64,000 nucleotides of DNA from Microbacterium sp. SORGH_AS_0862 (lineage in GTDB: Bacteria > Actinomycetota > Actinomycetes > Actinomycetales > Microbacteriaceae): contig NZ_JAUTAY010000001.1 in NCBI RefSeq assembly GCF_030818795.1, positions 2,790,001 through 2,854,000 on the forward strand, read 5' to 3'. Below are positions 20,606-29,570 of the stretch, piece by piece. Position 1 is the stretch's first letter, and every line of letters starts with the position of its first letter. The notes beneath the pieces are model-generated. The model worked only from the letters and a program-made list of their open reading frames with translations. It made no database searches and was not told the origin of the DNA. The translations under genes were made by a program, and so were the position numbers.

Positions 20606-21534
20606 GCATCTCGCGAGTGCCGTCGCGCGTCCATGTGCGCGCCCCGGGGAAGATCAACGTCTTCCTCGAGGTCGGTCAGGTGCAGGACGACGGGTATCAC
20701 GACGTCGCGAGCGCGTACCAGGCCGTGTCGGCGTTCGAGGATGTCTGGGCGACGCCGGCCGACACGATCAGCGTCGAGGTGACGGGCTCCGTCGACGTTG
20801 CGGGGGTGCCGCTCGACGACCGCAATCTGGCCGTCCGCGCGGCACGGCTCCTCGCGGCCGACACCGGGTACCGGGGCGGCGTGCATCTCGAGATCCACAA
20901 GGGCGTCCCCGTCGCGGGCGGTATGGGAGGCGGATCTGCGGATGCGGCGGCGGCTCTTCTCGCCTGCGACGCCCTCTGGGACACCCGGCTGGGAACGCCT
21001 CAGCTGCAGGCGCTCGCCGCGCGGCTGGGAGCCGACGTGCCCTTCGCGCTCATGGGTGGCACCGCGGTCGGCGTGGGTCGGGGTGACGAACTGAGCCCCG
21101 CGCTCGCCCGCGGCCGATTCGACTGGGTCATCGTCACGAGCCAGGACGGCCTGTCCACGCCCGAGGTGTACCGCGCGCTGGACGAGCATCGTGCCCGGCA
21201 TGCGCTCGACATCTCGCCGGCCTCGCGTCGACCCCGCGTCGACAACGACGTCCTGCATGCGCTTCGCGCGGGGGATGCGGCCATGCTGGCCTCTTCCGCC
21301 CGCAACGACCTGCAGGTCGCGGCTTTGAGCCTGCGGCCGCGGCTCGGCGACGTCCTGGAGGCGGGGGAGCGCGAGGGGGCATTGGTGGGCCTGGTTTCGG
21401 GATCCGGGCCCACGCTCGCGTTCCTCGCCGCCGACGCCGAGGCCGCGATCGAGCTTCAGATCGTGCTCAGCGCGAGCGGGCACGTTGCCCACCATGTGCA
21501 CGGGCCGGTGCCCGGCGCCCGGATCATCGACTGA
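20602..21534 (+). CDS. ispE: 4-diphosphocytidyl-2-C-methyl-D-erythritol kinase IspE
   Basis: GHMP kinase of the MEP isoprenoid pathway; phosphorylates the 2-hydroxyl of CDP-methylerythritol with ATP. 310 residues. [11 protein letters not shown] at the start, the ATP-binding GHMP motif [19 protein letters not shown] (about residue 103), and the third motif GSGPTLAFL near the C-terminus. GTG start overlaps the upstream stop (GTGA), so coupled translation is likely. The conserved neighbour of rsmA in actinobacteria is here separated from it by four inserted genes. Confidence 0.95.
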   Translation: MSISRVPSRVHVRAPGKINVFLEVGQVQDDGYHDVASAYQAVSAFEDVWATPADTISVEVTGSVDVAGVPLDDRNLAVRAARLLAADTGYRGGVHLEIHKGVPVAGGMGGGSADAAAALLACDALWDTRLGTPQLQALAARLGADVPFALMGGTAVGVGRGDELSPALARGRFDWVIVTSQDGLSTPEVYRALDEHRARHALDISPASRRPRVDNDVLHALRAGDAAMLASSARNDLQVAALSLRPRLGDVLEAGEREGALVGLVSGSGPTLAFLAADAEAAIELQIVLSASGHVAHHVHGPVPGARIID

Positions 21535-21562
21535 GCGCGCGCCGCTCGTCAGGAGGATACGC

Positions 21563-22870
21563 ATGTCTGCCCACGACCTCATCGCCCGTCAGCACGAGGG
21601 GCCCGTCGACGCGGCATCCGCTGCGCGTCTGGCGAGCGACGGCCTGCAGCTCGTCCGTCTCGCCGACGACGACGATCGGGCGTTCGACGGCTGGCAGGCC
21701 GCGGTCACCCGTGGCTTCCTGGGAGACGAGCCCACGGAGGCGCAGCGCGAGACGGGTCGCGGATTCCGCGGGCATCGCCGCATGATCGCCGTGCTCGACG
21801 AGTCCGTTCCCCAGCCCGAGGTGCCCGTGGGGACCCTCGCCTCGTGGGTGGGGGAGCTGACCGTGCCCGGCGGCGTCGTCGACTCCTGCGCGATCAGCTC
21901 CGTCACCGTGGCGCCCACGCACCGCCGTCGCGGCATCTGGCGCGCGATGATGGAGGGCGAGCTGCGCACCGCCGCGGCGCTGGGCCTGCCGGTCGCGAGC
22001 CTGACGGTGAGCGAGTCGACGCTCTACGGCCGATTCGGGTTCGCGCAGGCCGTGGCCGCCGCGAGCATCGAGATCGATGTCAAGCGCGCCGCGTGGGCCG
22101 GGCCCGCCCCTTCGGGCCGTGTGGACTTCATCGCACGGGAGCGCTGGCGCGAGCTCGCCCCCGATCTGTTCGATCGCGTCCGCGCGCACTCGCCCGGCGA
22201 GGTCGAGATGCCGCGCGGTCACTGGGACCGCTTCGCGGGCACCCGTGCCGATGCGGAGAAGCCCGGGCACACCCGCGCGGTGCAGTACACGGCCGCATCC
22301 GGTGAGATCACCGGGCTCGCCCTCTACTCCGTCGACGAGAACCACGACGACTTCACGCGATCGACCGTCACGATCGCCTACCTCACCGCGGCGGATGCGG
22401 ACGCCTACGCCGGTCTGTGGCGCTTCTTCATCGAGATGGATCTGATCGGCACGGTGCGCGCGAGCGAGCTCGCCGTGGACGAGCCGCTGCTGTGGATGAT
22501 CTCCGACCGGCGGGCCGCCACGCTCACCCTCCGCGACCACCACTATCTGCGCGTGCTCGACACGCCCGCCGTGCTGAGCGCGCGGCGGTACGAGTGCGCG
22601 GGGTCGGTCGTGCTCGACGTGCACGATCCGCTGGATCTCGCGGGCGGCCGATTCCGCCTGACGGTCGACGAGGAGGGAGCTGCCTCCGTGATCGAGACGG
22701 GCGATCCCGTCGACGCGCGCCTCGGCGTCGCGGAGCTCGCCGCGATCTACCTGGGTCAGGTCTCGGCGGTGACGCTGGCGGCGGCGGGTCGTATCGACGC
22801 CGAGGACCCCGTGGCGCTCGCGCGTCTGTTCGGATGGCACCTGCCGGTGCGTCTGAGCTACTGGTACTGA
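21563..22870 (+). CDS. Eis-like GNAT N-acetyltransferase
   Basis: 435 residues with the three-part layout of the Eis family: N-terminal GNAT (about 1-150) with acetyl-CoA loop VAPTHRRRGIWRAMM, LYGRFGF, a central degenerate GNAT fold, and a C-terminal SCP2-like domain. The C-terminus ends WY; in Eis the terminal carboxylate takes part in catalysis. Family members acetylate amines such as aminoglycosides; the natural substrate here is unknown. ATG 21563 follows a strong AGGAGG site 27 bases after ispE. Confidence 0.88.
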   Translation: MSAHDLIARQHEGPVDAASAARLASDGLQLVRLADDDDRAFDGWQAAVTRGFLGDEPTEAQRETGRGFRGHRRMIAVLDESVPQPEVPVGTLASWVGELTVPGGVVDSCAISSVTVAPTHRRRGIWRAMMEGELRTAAALGLPVASLTVSESTLYGRFGFAQAVAAASIEIDVKRAAWAGPAPSGRVDFIARERWRELAPDLFDRVRAHSPGEVEMPRGHWDRFAGTRADAEKPGHTRAVQYTAASGEITGLALYSVDENHDDFTRSTVTIAYLTAADADAYAGLWRFFIEMDLIGTVRASELAVDEPLLWMISDRRAATLTLRDHHYLRVLDTPAVLSARRYECAGSVVLDVHDPLDLAGGRFRLTVDEEGAASVIETGDPVDARLGVAELAAIYLGQVSAVTLAAAGRIDAEDPVALARLFGWHLPVRLSYWY

Positions 22871-22988
22871 CGCGACGCCAGCACATGACGTCGCGTGACG
22901 CAACCGTCGGAGCCGGTGTCGTCGGGGGTCGGTAACGTTGGTGCACCTCCGCTGTTCTGCGGGGATCTGGCCCGGCTGGGAGGCGGCG

Positions 22989-23291
22989 ATGAAGGCTCTT
23001 TTGGGTGACACGGTGCTCGCGGAGGCTCCGAAGGACGATCTGATCCGCATCGAGGGCAACTGGTACTTCCCGCCGGCGAGCATCGCCGAGGGCGTGCTGG
23101 TCGACAGCCCGACGCCCTACACCTGTCCGTGGAAGGGTGCGGCGCACTACTTCACGGTCACCGCGGACGGGCGCGAGCTCGCTGACCGCGCATGGTCGTA
23201 TCCCGAGCCCTACCCGGGCGCCATCGAGAAGGTCGGTGCGGACTTCTCGGGATACGTGGCCTTCTGGAAAGAAGTCGAGGTCACCGAGTGA
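22989..23291 (+). CDS. DUF427 (NTP_transf_9) family protein
   Basis: 100 residues, matching the small beta-rich DUF427 family: GDTVLAEAP, NWYFPPASI, and TPYTCPWKGAAHYF. The PYTCPWKG(A/T)A-Y block with its cysteine is the family hallmark. No biochemical role is established. ATG 22989 is taken because it begins at the conserved region and follows GGGAGG with 6-base spacing; an in-frame upstream extension from 22938 is possible. It lies 19 bases before the ABC importer and could be part of that transcript. Confidence 0.8.
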   Translation: MKALLGDTVLAEAPKDDLIRIEGNWYFPPASIAEGVLVDSPTPYTCPWKGAAHYFTVTADGRELADRAWSYPEPYPGAIEKVGADFSGYVAFWKEVEVTE

Positions 23292-23310
23292 CCGCGGCGC
23301 GGGACCGGGC

Positions 23311-24132
23311 ATGATCGAGTTCCGCGGCGTCGACAAGCAATTCCCCGACGGCACGCGCGCGGTCAAGGACTTCTCCCTCGTCATTCCGTCGCGCCAGACG
23401 ACCGTGTTCGTCGGCTCGTCGGGATGCGGCAAGACGACGCTGCTGCGCATGATCAACCGCATGGTCGAGCCGACCGCGGGCGTCATCGAGATCGACGGCG
23501 AGGACGTCTCGGCGGGTTCGCCTGTGTCGCTGCGCCGGCGGATCGGCTACGTCATGCAGAACTCCGGTCTGCTGCCGCACTTCACTGTCGCCGACAACAT
23601 CGCCACTGTGCCGGTGCTCAACGGCACCAGTCGTCGTGATGCGCGGCGGCGGGCGCTCGAGCTCATGGAGACCGTCGGTCTCGACACGACCCTCGCCGAC
23701 CGCTATCCGAGTCAGCTCTCCGGCGGTCAGCAGCAGCGAGTGGGCGTGGCGCGCGGTCTCGCCGCCGACCCCAACATCCTCCTGATGGACGAGCCGTTCG
23801 GCGCGGTCGACCCGATCGTGCGCGCCGAACTCCAGCAGGAGCTGATCCGGCTGCAGCGCGACCTCGACAAGACCGTCGTGTTCGTCACCCACGACATCGA
23901 CGAGGCGTTCCTGCTGGGCGATCAGGTCGTGATCCTCGCGAAGGGGGCGCAGAAGCTCCAGGTCGGCAGCCCGAGCGAGATCATGCAGGCTCCCGCCGAC
24001 GACTTCGTCTCCGCCTTCATCGGCGCCGACAAGGGCAAGCGTGCGCTCCGGCTGAAGGACGTGGGCGGGCGCACGGTCGTCGTCGACGCCGAGGGCCGCA
24101 CGCAGGGCGCCCTCGTCGAGGACGGCGGGTGA
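23311..24132 (+). CDS. Betaine/choline-type ABC importer ATPase (OpuCA/ProV-like)
   Basis: Powers quaternary-amine uptake. 273 residues. Walker A VGSSGCGKTT, Q-loop VMQNSGLL, signature LSGGQQQRVGVARG, Walker B ILLMDEPFGAVDP, and switch His in FVTHDIDEAF. The region after residue 235 is short and lacks the paired CBS domains that sense ionic strength in OpuA and full-length OpuCA. So osmotic gating through CBS is not expected here. Start ATG 23311 precedes the beta strand of the nucleotide-binding domain; no strong ribosome site is seen. One base separates it from the first permease. Confidence 0.93.
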   Translation: MIEFRGVDKQFPDGTRAVKDFSLVIPSRQTTVFVGSSGCGKTTLLRMINRMVEPTAGVIEIDGEDVSAGSPVSLRRRIGYVMQNSGLLPHFTVADNIATVPVLNGTSRRDARRRALELMETVGLDTTLADRYPSQLSGGQQQRVGVARGLAADPNILLMDEPFGAVDPIVRAELQQELIRLQRDLDKTVVFVTHDIDEAFLLGDQVVILAKGAQKLQVGSPSEIMQAPADDFVSAFIGADKGKRALRLKDVGGRTVVVDAEGRTQGALVEDGG

Positions 24133-24133
24133 G

Positions 24134-24814
24134 ATGACCTGGGTCCTCGCGAACCTCGGGATGATCGCGGAGCTGGCTCTCGACCACCTGCGCCAGAGCC
24201 TCATCGCGATCGTCGTCGGGTTCGTCCTGTCGATCCCGCTGGGCTGGGTGGCCTGGCGGTACCGCCTGCTGCGCGGCTGGGTCATCACCGTCACAGGGCT
24301 GCTCTACACGATCCCGTCCCTCGCGCTGTTGATCCTGTTGCCGACGGCGCTCGGCTACCGCATCCCGACCGAGTTCAACCTCATCGTCGGACTCACGATC
24401 TACGCGATCGCGATCCTCACGCGCGCCGTGACGGACGGCCTGGACTCGGTGGATGCGGGCATCCGCCAGGCGGCGACGGCCATGGGCTACGGCGGTTTCC
24501 GGCGGTTCTTCGCCGTCGATCTCCCGTTGGCGGGGCCGGTGATCCTCGCGGGCCTGCGCGTCGCCGCGGTCTCCACGATCTCGTTGGCGACCGTCGGCAT
24601 CCTCGTCGGGGTCACCAACCTCGGCTACCTCTTCACGAACGGCCTGCAGCGCCGCATCCTCGAGGAGGTCTTTGCGGGCGTCGTCGCGGTCGTCATCCTC
24701 GCCCTCGTCATCGACGTGCTGCTCGTTCTTCTCGGCCGCCTGTTGATGCCGTGGAGCCGCACCGCCCGACCGACCCGTCGTCGTGCAGCCGCCCGAGCGG
24801 AGGCCACGGCATGA
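24134..24814 (+). CDS. Betaine/choline ABC permease 1 (OpuCB-like)
   Basis: 226 residues, five to six helices, with the EAA loop AATAMGYGGFRRFFAVDLPLA for ATPase contact. IPSLALLILLP and SLATVGILVG match OpuBB/OpuCB. Basic C-terminal tail (RTARPTRRRAAAR). It starts one base after the ATPase stop and overlaps the second permease start by four bases (ATGA). Confidence 0.92.
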   Translation: MTWVLANLGMIAELALDHLRQSLIAIVVGFVLSIPLGWVAWRYRLLRGWVITVTGLLYTIPSLALLILLPTALGYRIPTEFNLIVGLTIYAIAILTRAVTDGLDSVDAGIRQAATAMGYGGFRRFFAVDLPLAGPVILAGLRVAAVSTISLATVGILVGVTNLGYLFTNGLQRRILEEVFAGVVAVVILALVIDVLLVLLGRLLMPWSRTARPTRRRAAARAEATA

Positions 24815-25533
24815 ACGTCTTCTGGGATGCGATCGTCTGGCTGTTCTCTCCCGAGCAGTACAGCGGTCCGAGCGCGCTGCAGGTCCTCCTGCTCCAGCAG
24901 CTCGGCTACACCGCGGTCGCCGTAGCCATCGCCGGCGCGATCGCCATCCCCGTCGGCCTCGCCATCGGACACACCGGCCGCGGCCGGGAGATCGCGGTGG
25001 CGGTCTCCGGCGCCGCCCGAGCCGTGCCGTCGTTCGGCCTGCTCGTGCTCCTGGTGCTGCTCATGGGCGTGCTGCACAAGCCGGAGGCGGCCGTGGTCAC
25101 CTTCGTCGTCCTCGCCATCCCGGCGCTGCTCGCCGGGGCCTACACCGGGCTCGAGGCGATCGACCGGCGCGTCATCGACGCCGCCCGCGCCATGGGCATG
25201 ACCGAGTGGCAGATCCTGTGGCGCGTCGAGATCCCGCTGGGACTGCCCTTGCTGGTGGGCGGCATCCGTTCGGCCGTGCTGCAGGTCGTCGCGACGGTGA
25301 CGATCGCCGCCTACGTCGGCCTCGGCGGGCTCGGCCTGCCGATCATCCAGGGCATTCCTCTGCGGCGGATCGACCAGGTGCTGGGCGGGGCGATCGTCGT
25401 CGCCCTCCTCGCGCTCGTGCTCGATGCGCTGCTCGCCCTCGCCCAGCGTGCCTCCGTGCCCGCCGGCATCCGTGTCCAGGCGTCGTCGCGCACGCCGCGG
25501 CGGCTCCGCTCCCGACCCGTGCAGGCCGTCTGA
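24811..25533 (+). CDS. Betaine/choline ABC permease 2 (OpuCD-like)
   Basis: 240 residues, five to six helices, EAA loop ARAMGMTEWQILWRVEIPLG. The block VPSFGLLVLLV and ATVTIAAYVGLGGLG fit OpuBD/OpuCD. Start overlaps the permease 1 stop. Together with permease 1 it would form the heterodimeric channel. Confidence 0.92.
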   Translation: MNVFWDAIVWLFSPEQYSGPSALQVLLLQQLGYTAVAVAIAGAIAIPVGLAIGHTGRGREIAVAVSGAARAVPSFGLLVLLVLLMGVLHKPEAAVVTFVVLAIPALLAGAYTGLEAIDRRVIDAARAMGMTEWQILWRVEIPLGLPLLVGGIRSAVLQVVATVTIAAYVGLGGLGLPIIQGIPLRRIDQVLGGAIVVALLALVLDALLALAQRASVPAGIRVQASSRTPRRLRSRPVQAV

Positions 25534-25573
25534 GCCTGCCGCGCACGTCCCGAATCCACCAGGAAGGAACACC

Positions 25574-26488
25574 ATGTCCACAGCATTCCGCCGCCGCGTC
25601 GCCCTCGTCGGCGCCGTCGCGCTCACGTCGGCGCTGGCTCTCGCCGGCTGCGCGTCCTCGTCCGACCCGCTCTCCGACGGCGACCAGACCCAGGCCCCGT
25701 CCGACACGATCGTCGTCGGCTCGCAGGACTACTACTCGAACGAGATCATCGCGGAGATCTACGCCCAGGCACTCGAGGGTGCCGGCTTCACGGTGCAGCG
25801 CGACTTCACGATCGGCCAGCGCGACGCGTACCTGCCCGAGCTCGAGAGCGGCGCCATCACGCTGTTCCCGGAGTACACCGGCAACCTGTTGCAGTTCTTC
25901 GAACCGGAGACGAAGGCGCGGTCGGCAGACGACGTCTACGCAGCACTGAAAGATGCCTTGCCCGACAACCTCACGGTGCTCGACCAGTCCACCGCCAGCG
26001 ACCAGGACTCCTACACGGTCACCGAGGCCTTCGCCGAGCAGTGGGGCCTCGAGACCATCGCGGATCTGTCGAAGGTCACCGAGCCGCTGACGCTGGGCGG
26101 TCCCCCGGAGCTCGCCCAGCGGGAGTACGGGCCGAACGAGCTGAAGGACACATACGGCATCGACGTGACGTTCCAGGCGACCGGCGCCACCACGGTCGAG
26201 GACCTCGTCGCGGGCACCGTGAACGTGGCGAACGTGTTCACCGCCGACCCGAAGATCCAGTCCGAGAACCTGAAGGTCCTGGAGGACCCGAAGTCGCTGT
26301 TCCTCGCGTCGAACGTCGTTCCGCTCGTCAACAAGGACGTCGCCGGCGACATCGCCGACGTCATCAACAAGGTGAGCGCCGCGCTGACGCCGGAGGGCCT
26401 CGTCGCGCTGAACGTCGAGAGCACGGTCGACAAGGCCTCCTCCGCCGACATCGCAAAGAAGTGGCTGGCGGACAACGGCCTGAGCTGA
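25574..26488 (+). CDS. Betaine/choline-binding lipoprotein (OpuCC/OsmF-like)
   Basis: 304 residues. Lipoprotein signal with lipobox ALAGC (Cys25), then the OpuAC domain: VGSQDYYSNEIIAEIYAQAL, and FPEYTGNLLQFF, the conserved PEYTG block that lines the ligand pocket in this family. TADPKI and LFLASNVVPLV follow. Start ATG 25574 follows AGGAAGG. Ligand is a quaternary ammonium compound by family; glycine betaine, choline and carnitine cannot be told apart by eye. Confidence 0.92.
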   Translation: MSTAFRRRVALVGAVALTSALALAGCASSSDPLSDGDQTQAPSDTIVVGSQDYYSNEIIAEIYAQALEGAGFTVQRDFTIGQRDAYLPELESGAITLFPEYTGNLLQFFEPETKARSADDVYAALKDALPDNLTVLDQSTASDQDSYTVTEAFAEQWGLETIADLSKVTEPLTLGGPPELAQREYGPNELKDTYGIDVTFQATGATTVEDLVAGTVNVANVFTADPKIQSENLKVLEDPKSLFLASNVVPLVNKDVAGDIADVINKVSAALTPEGLVALNVESTVDKASSADIAKKWLADNGLS

Positions 26489-26501
26489 CCGCATCCATCA
26501 G

Positions 26502-26540
26502 CGAAGGGACCTCGGCGTGCACCGCGCCGGGGTCCCTTCG
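26502..26540 (+). terminator. Terminator hairpin of the betaine importer operon
   Basis: Arms 26502-26517 and 26525-26540 pair over 16 positions with a single G-T wobble and a 7-base loop, 13 bases after the last stop codon. Confidence 0.7.
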
Positions 26541-26581
26541 TCGTGGGACCTTCGCCCCTGCTGCGTCCGGATGCGCGCGCC

Positions 26582-26587
26582 TAGCGT
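26582..26587 (+). promoter_or_regulatory. -10 element for epimerase-like gene
   Basis: TAGCGT lies 44 bases before the ATG, which has its own GGAAGGG ribosome site. Confidence 0.4.
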
Positions 26588-26631
26588 CGAAGACACAGGG
26601 CGCCGAGGGGATCGGCGCGGAAGGGCTCATC

Positions 26632-27624
26632 ATGCAACGCGCACTCGTCGTCGGCGGCACCGGCCTCCTCGGCTACCACACCACGCAGGAGCTCCTGCGT
26701 CGCGGCTACCGGGTCGCGACTCTCGCGCTGCCCGCGACAGACGCGCCGGAGCTGCCGATCGAGGTCGATGCCCACTGGGGCGATGTGAACCTGATGACCG
26801 ACGGCGAACTGGCCGACCTGCTCACGGGCACGGATGCGGTGTTCTTCGCGATGGGCGCCGACGAGCGCACGCTCCCGCCCGCACCCGCATCCCGCTTCTA
26901 CTACGAGGCCAACGTCGTCCCGACGCAGCGCCTGGCCCGCCTCGCGCGCGCCGCCGGCGTCGAGCGCTTCATCGTCTTCGGCTCCGACACCGCCGAATGG
27001 GGCGAGCGCTGGCCCGAGCTCGGGTTCCGCACCCGCAACGCCTACCCGCGCTCCCGCTACGCGCAGGAGGAGGTCGCCGTGCTCGAAGGCGACGGCGCGA
27101 TGGACGTGATGGTGCTGCGCCTGCCGTACATCTTCGGCGTCGTGGCCGGGCAGCGTCCCCGCTGGCAGGCCGTGCTGGATGCGGTCGCAGCCAGTGCAGG
27201 CCCGATCCCGGTGCTGGGCGGGTCCACGTCCGCCGTCACGGTGCGCCAGGTCGCGCAGGCCGCGGTCGGAGCGATGGAGCGCGGCACGCACGGCAGCCGG
27301 TACACCCTCAGCGCCTACGAGCTCAGTCACTCCCAGTTCCTCGAACTGTGCTGCGAGGCGGTCGGGCGCGACCCGCACGACGTCGCCGTGGTGCCGCTCC
27401 GCGACCTCCTCACCACCTCTGAGGCCCGCGAGGCCGAGGTGCAGGCGGTCGGTCGCGAGTTCGGTCTGCACCCCGCAGACACGGCGCTGCTGGGCGAGAA
27501 GCGCGCCGTGGGGGATGTGGCCGACACGATCGCCCTCGACGTCGAACCCGACGATGTGCTGGGCGAGATCCGCGCCTGCCTCGCCTGGTGCGTCGAGCAC
27601 CCGCGCGAGACCGTCCCCGCCTGA
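26632..27624 (+). CDS. NAD(P)-dependent epimerase/dehydratase-like protein
   Basis: 330 residues, extended-SDR Rossmann fold. N-terminal GGTGLLGYHTTQ binds the dinucleotide. A mid-chain NAYPRSRYAQEE occupies the place of the catalytic YxxxK but reads YxxxR, so classical epimerase chemistry is doubtful. The LRLPYIFG block and C-terminal helices are typical. Substrate unknown; it could be a reductase or a regulatory NmrA-like protein. Start ATG 26632 follows GGAAGGG. Stand-alone transcript, convergent with the ABC-F gene. Confidence 0.75.
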   Translation: MQRALVVGGTGLLGYHTTQELLRRGYRVATLALPATDAPELPIEVDAHWGDVNLMTDGELADLLTGTDAVFFAMGADERTLPPAPASRFYYEANVVPTQRLARLARAAGVERFIVFGSDTAEWGERWPELGFRTRNAYPRSRYAQEEVAVLEGDGAMDVMVLRLPYIFGVVAGQRPRWQAVLDAVAASAGPIPVLGGSTSAVTVRQVAQAAVGAMERGTHGSRYTLSAYELSHSQFLELCCEAVGRDPHDVAVVPLRDLLTTSEAREAEVQAVGREFGLHPADTALLGEKRAVGDVADTIALDVEPDDVLGEIRACLAWCVEHPRETVPA

Positions 27625-27643
27625 CGAACCTTCGGCGGGGCGC

Positions 27644-29443
27644 TCAGTCGTCGAGCGCCTCGCCGAGTTCCAGCCAGCGCTCTTCGAGGGTCGCCACCTC
27701 GGCGACGTACCCGTCACGGGTGCGCTGCAGCTCGAGCAGTCGGTCGTAGTCGTCGTGGGCGTCGGCGAACCGGGCGTCCAGCGCGGCGATCTCCGTCTGA
27801 AGCTTTGCGAGACGCCGGTCGATCGCCGACAGCTCCTTCTCGGCGGCGCGGCGCTCGGCGCCCGCCAGCGCGGGGGATACAGCCGCCGCATCCGCCGGCT
27901 TCTGACGCTCCGCCCCCGTGCTCGCCGGCTGTGCGGCGCGCAGGCGCAGATACTCGTCGACGCCGCCGGGCAGATGCCGCAGGCGCCCGTCGAGGATCGC
28001 GTACTGCTGGTCGGTGACGCGTTCGAGGAAGTACCGGTCGTGCGAGACGACGACGAGGGTGCCCGGCCACGAGTCGAGCAGATCCTCCATCGCCGCGAGC
28101 ATGTCCGTGTCGAGGTCGTTGGTCGGCTCATCGAGGATCAGCACGTTGGGCTGTGAGAGCAGCACGAGAAGCAGCTGCAGGCGCCGCTTCTGGCCTCCGG
28201 AGAGGTCCTTCACCGGCGTCGAGAGCTGCGCGCTGGAGAATCCGAGGCGTTCGAGCAGCTGACCGGGGGTGAGCTCCTGCGCCTTCGACCCCGCGCCGAA
28301 CGAGTAGGTGGTGCGAAGGCCCGCGAGCACGACGCGCACGGGGGAGTCGAGGTGTTCGTCGAGTTCGTCCATGCGCTGCGAGAGCGTCGCGACCTGCACG
28401 GTCTTGCCGCGCTTCACGCGCCCCGCTGTCGGTGCGATCTCGCCCGAGACGAGCCCCAGCAGGGTGGACTTGCCGGCGCCGTTCACGCCGAGGATGCCGG
28501 TGCGCTCGCCCGGGGCGATGCGCCACTCGACCTCGTGCAGCACCTCGCGGTCGTCGTACGACACCGATGCGTCGAGCAGGTCCACGACATCTTTACCGAG
28601 TCGGGCGACGGCGAGGGAGCGCAGCGACACGCTGTCGCGGATCTCCGGCACATCGGCGATGAGCTCGTTCGCTGCATCGATGCGGAACTTGGGCTTCGAC
28701 GTGCGCGCGGGCGCGCCGCGCCGAAGCCACGCCAGCTCCTTGCGGGCCAGGTTCTGCCGCTTCGACTCGATCGCGGCAGCCTGCCGGTCGCGCTCCACGC
28801 GCTGCAGGATGTACGCAGCGTAACCGCCCTCGAAGGGCTCGACGATGCGGTCGTGCACCTCCCAGGTCACGTTGCACACCTCGTCGAGGAACCACCGGTC
28901 GTGCGTGACGACGAGCAGGCCGCCGGCGCTGGCGGGCCACCGCTTCTTCAGGTGAGCGGCGAGCCAGCTGATCGCCTCCACGTCGAGGTGGTTGGTCGGC
29001 TCGTCGAGGGCGATGACGTCCCAGTCTCCGGCGAGGAGCGCCGCGAGAGCCACGCGGCGCCGCTGGCCTCCGGAGAGGGTGGCGACATCCGCATCCCAGT
29101 CGAGGTCGCCGAGGAGGCCCGCGATGACGTCGCGGGCGCGCGCGTCGCCCGCCCACTCGTGCTCCGGGCGGTCGCCGACGACGCTCTCGCCGATCGAACG
29201 TCCGTCGACGAGGGTGTCGGCCTGATCCAGCACGCCGATGCGCACGCCGCCGCGCACGGTCACCCGTCCGCTGTCGGGTTCGGTGCGTCCGGCGAGCATG
29301 CCGAGAAGGGTGGACTTGCCGTCGCCGTTGCGACCGACGATGCCGATGCGGTCGCCCTCGTTCACTCCGAGCGAGACGGAGTCGAAGACGACCTTCGTCG
29401 GGTATTCGAGATGGAGGGATTCGCCGCCGAGTAGATGAGCCAT
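27644..29443 (-). CDS. ABC-F ATPase (Uup/EttA-type ribosome-associated)
   Basis: 599 residues with two nucleotide-binding domains and no membrane segment. Domain 1: Walker A VGRNGDGKST, signature LSGGQRRRVALA, Walker B IALDEPTNHLD. Domain 2: GVNGAGKST, LSGGQKRRLQLL, ILDEPTNDLD. The linker between them is basic and a C-terminal coiled coil (about 520-595) resembles Uup. ABC-F proteins bind the ribosomal E site and relieve stalled translation or antibiotics; which one applies here is not clear. A reverse-strand TAGCCT ends nine bases before the ATG, giving almost no leader. It occupies the conserved position after ispE in the actinobacterial backbone. Confidence 0.92.
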   Translation of the reverse strand: MAHLLGGESLHLEYPTKVVFDSVSLGVNEGDRIGIVGRNGDGKSTLLGMLAGRTEPDSGRVTVRGGVRIGVLDQADTLVDGRSIGESVVGDRPEHEWAGDARARDVIAGLLGDLDWDADVATLSGGQRRRVALAALLAGDWDVIALDEPTNHLDVEAISWLAAHLKKRWPASAGGLLVVTHDRWFLDEVCNVTWEVHDRIVEPFEGGYAAYILQRVERDRQAAAIESKRQNLARKELAWLRRGAPARTSKPKFRIDAANELIADVPEIRDSVSLRSLAVARLGKDVVDLLDASVSYDDREVLHEVEWRIAPGERTGILGVNGAGKSTLLGLVSGEIAPTAGRVKRGKTVQVATLSQRMDELDEHLDSPVRVVLAGLRTTYSFGAGSKAQELTPGQLLERLGFSSAQLSTPVKDLSGGQKRRLQLLLVLLSQPNVLILDEPTNDLDTDMLAAMEDLLDSWPGTLVVVSHDRYFLERVTDQQYAILDGRLRHLPGGVDEYLRLRAAQPASTGAERQKPADAAAVSPALAGAERRAAEKELSAIDRRLAKLQTEIAALDARFADAHDDYDRLLELQRTRDGYVAEVATLEERWLELGEALDD

Positions 29444-29489
29444 GTTGTTTCCAGGCTAGATGACCGCCTCCCGCGCCCGGTGCGGTTGC

Positions 29490-29495
29490 TACGAT
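29490..29495 (+). promoter_or_regulatory. -10 element upstream of SDR gene
   Basis: TACGAT ends six bases before an ATG at 29502 that opens a four-codon ORF, not before the SDR start at 29571. Confidence 0.5.
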
Positions 29496-29501
29496 CGCAG
29501 C

Positions 29502-29516
29502 ATGCAATGCCGGTGA
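29502..29516 (+). other. Possible leaderless mini-ORF (MQCR) in SDR leader
   Basis: ATG CAA TGC CGG TGA sits exactly where a leaderless transcript from the TACGAT promoter would begin. Cysteine-containing leaderless peptides act as attenuators of some actinobacterial genes. With one Cys codon this may be chance. Confidence 0.3.
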
Positions 29517-29570
29517 CCCGCCTTCTTCTCCCGTCAACGCGCTCTCGCGCGCCTCGGAAAGGGTTCACCC

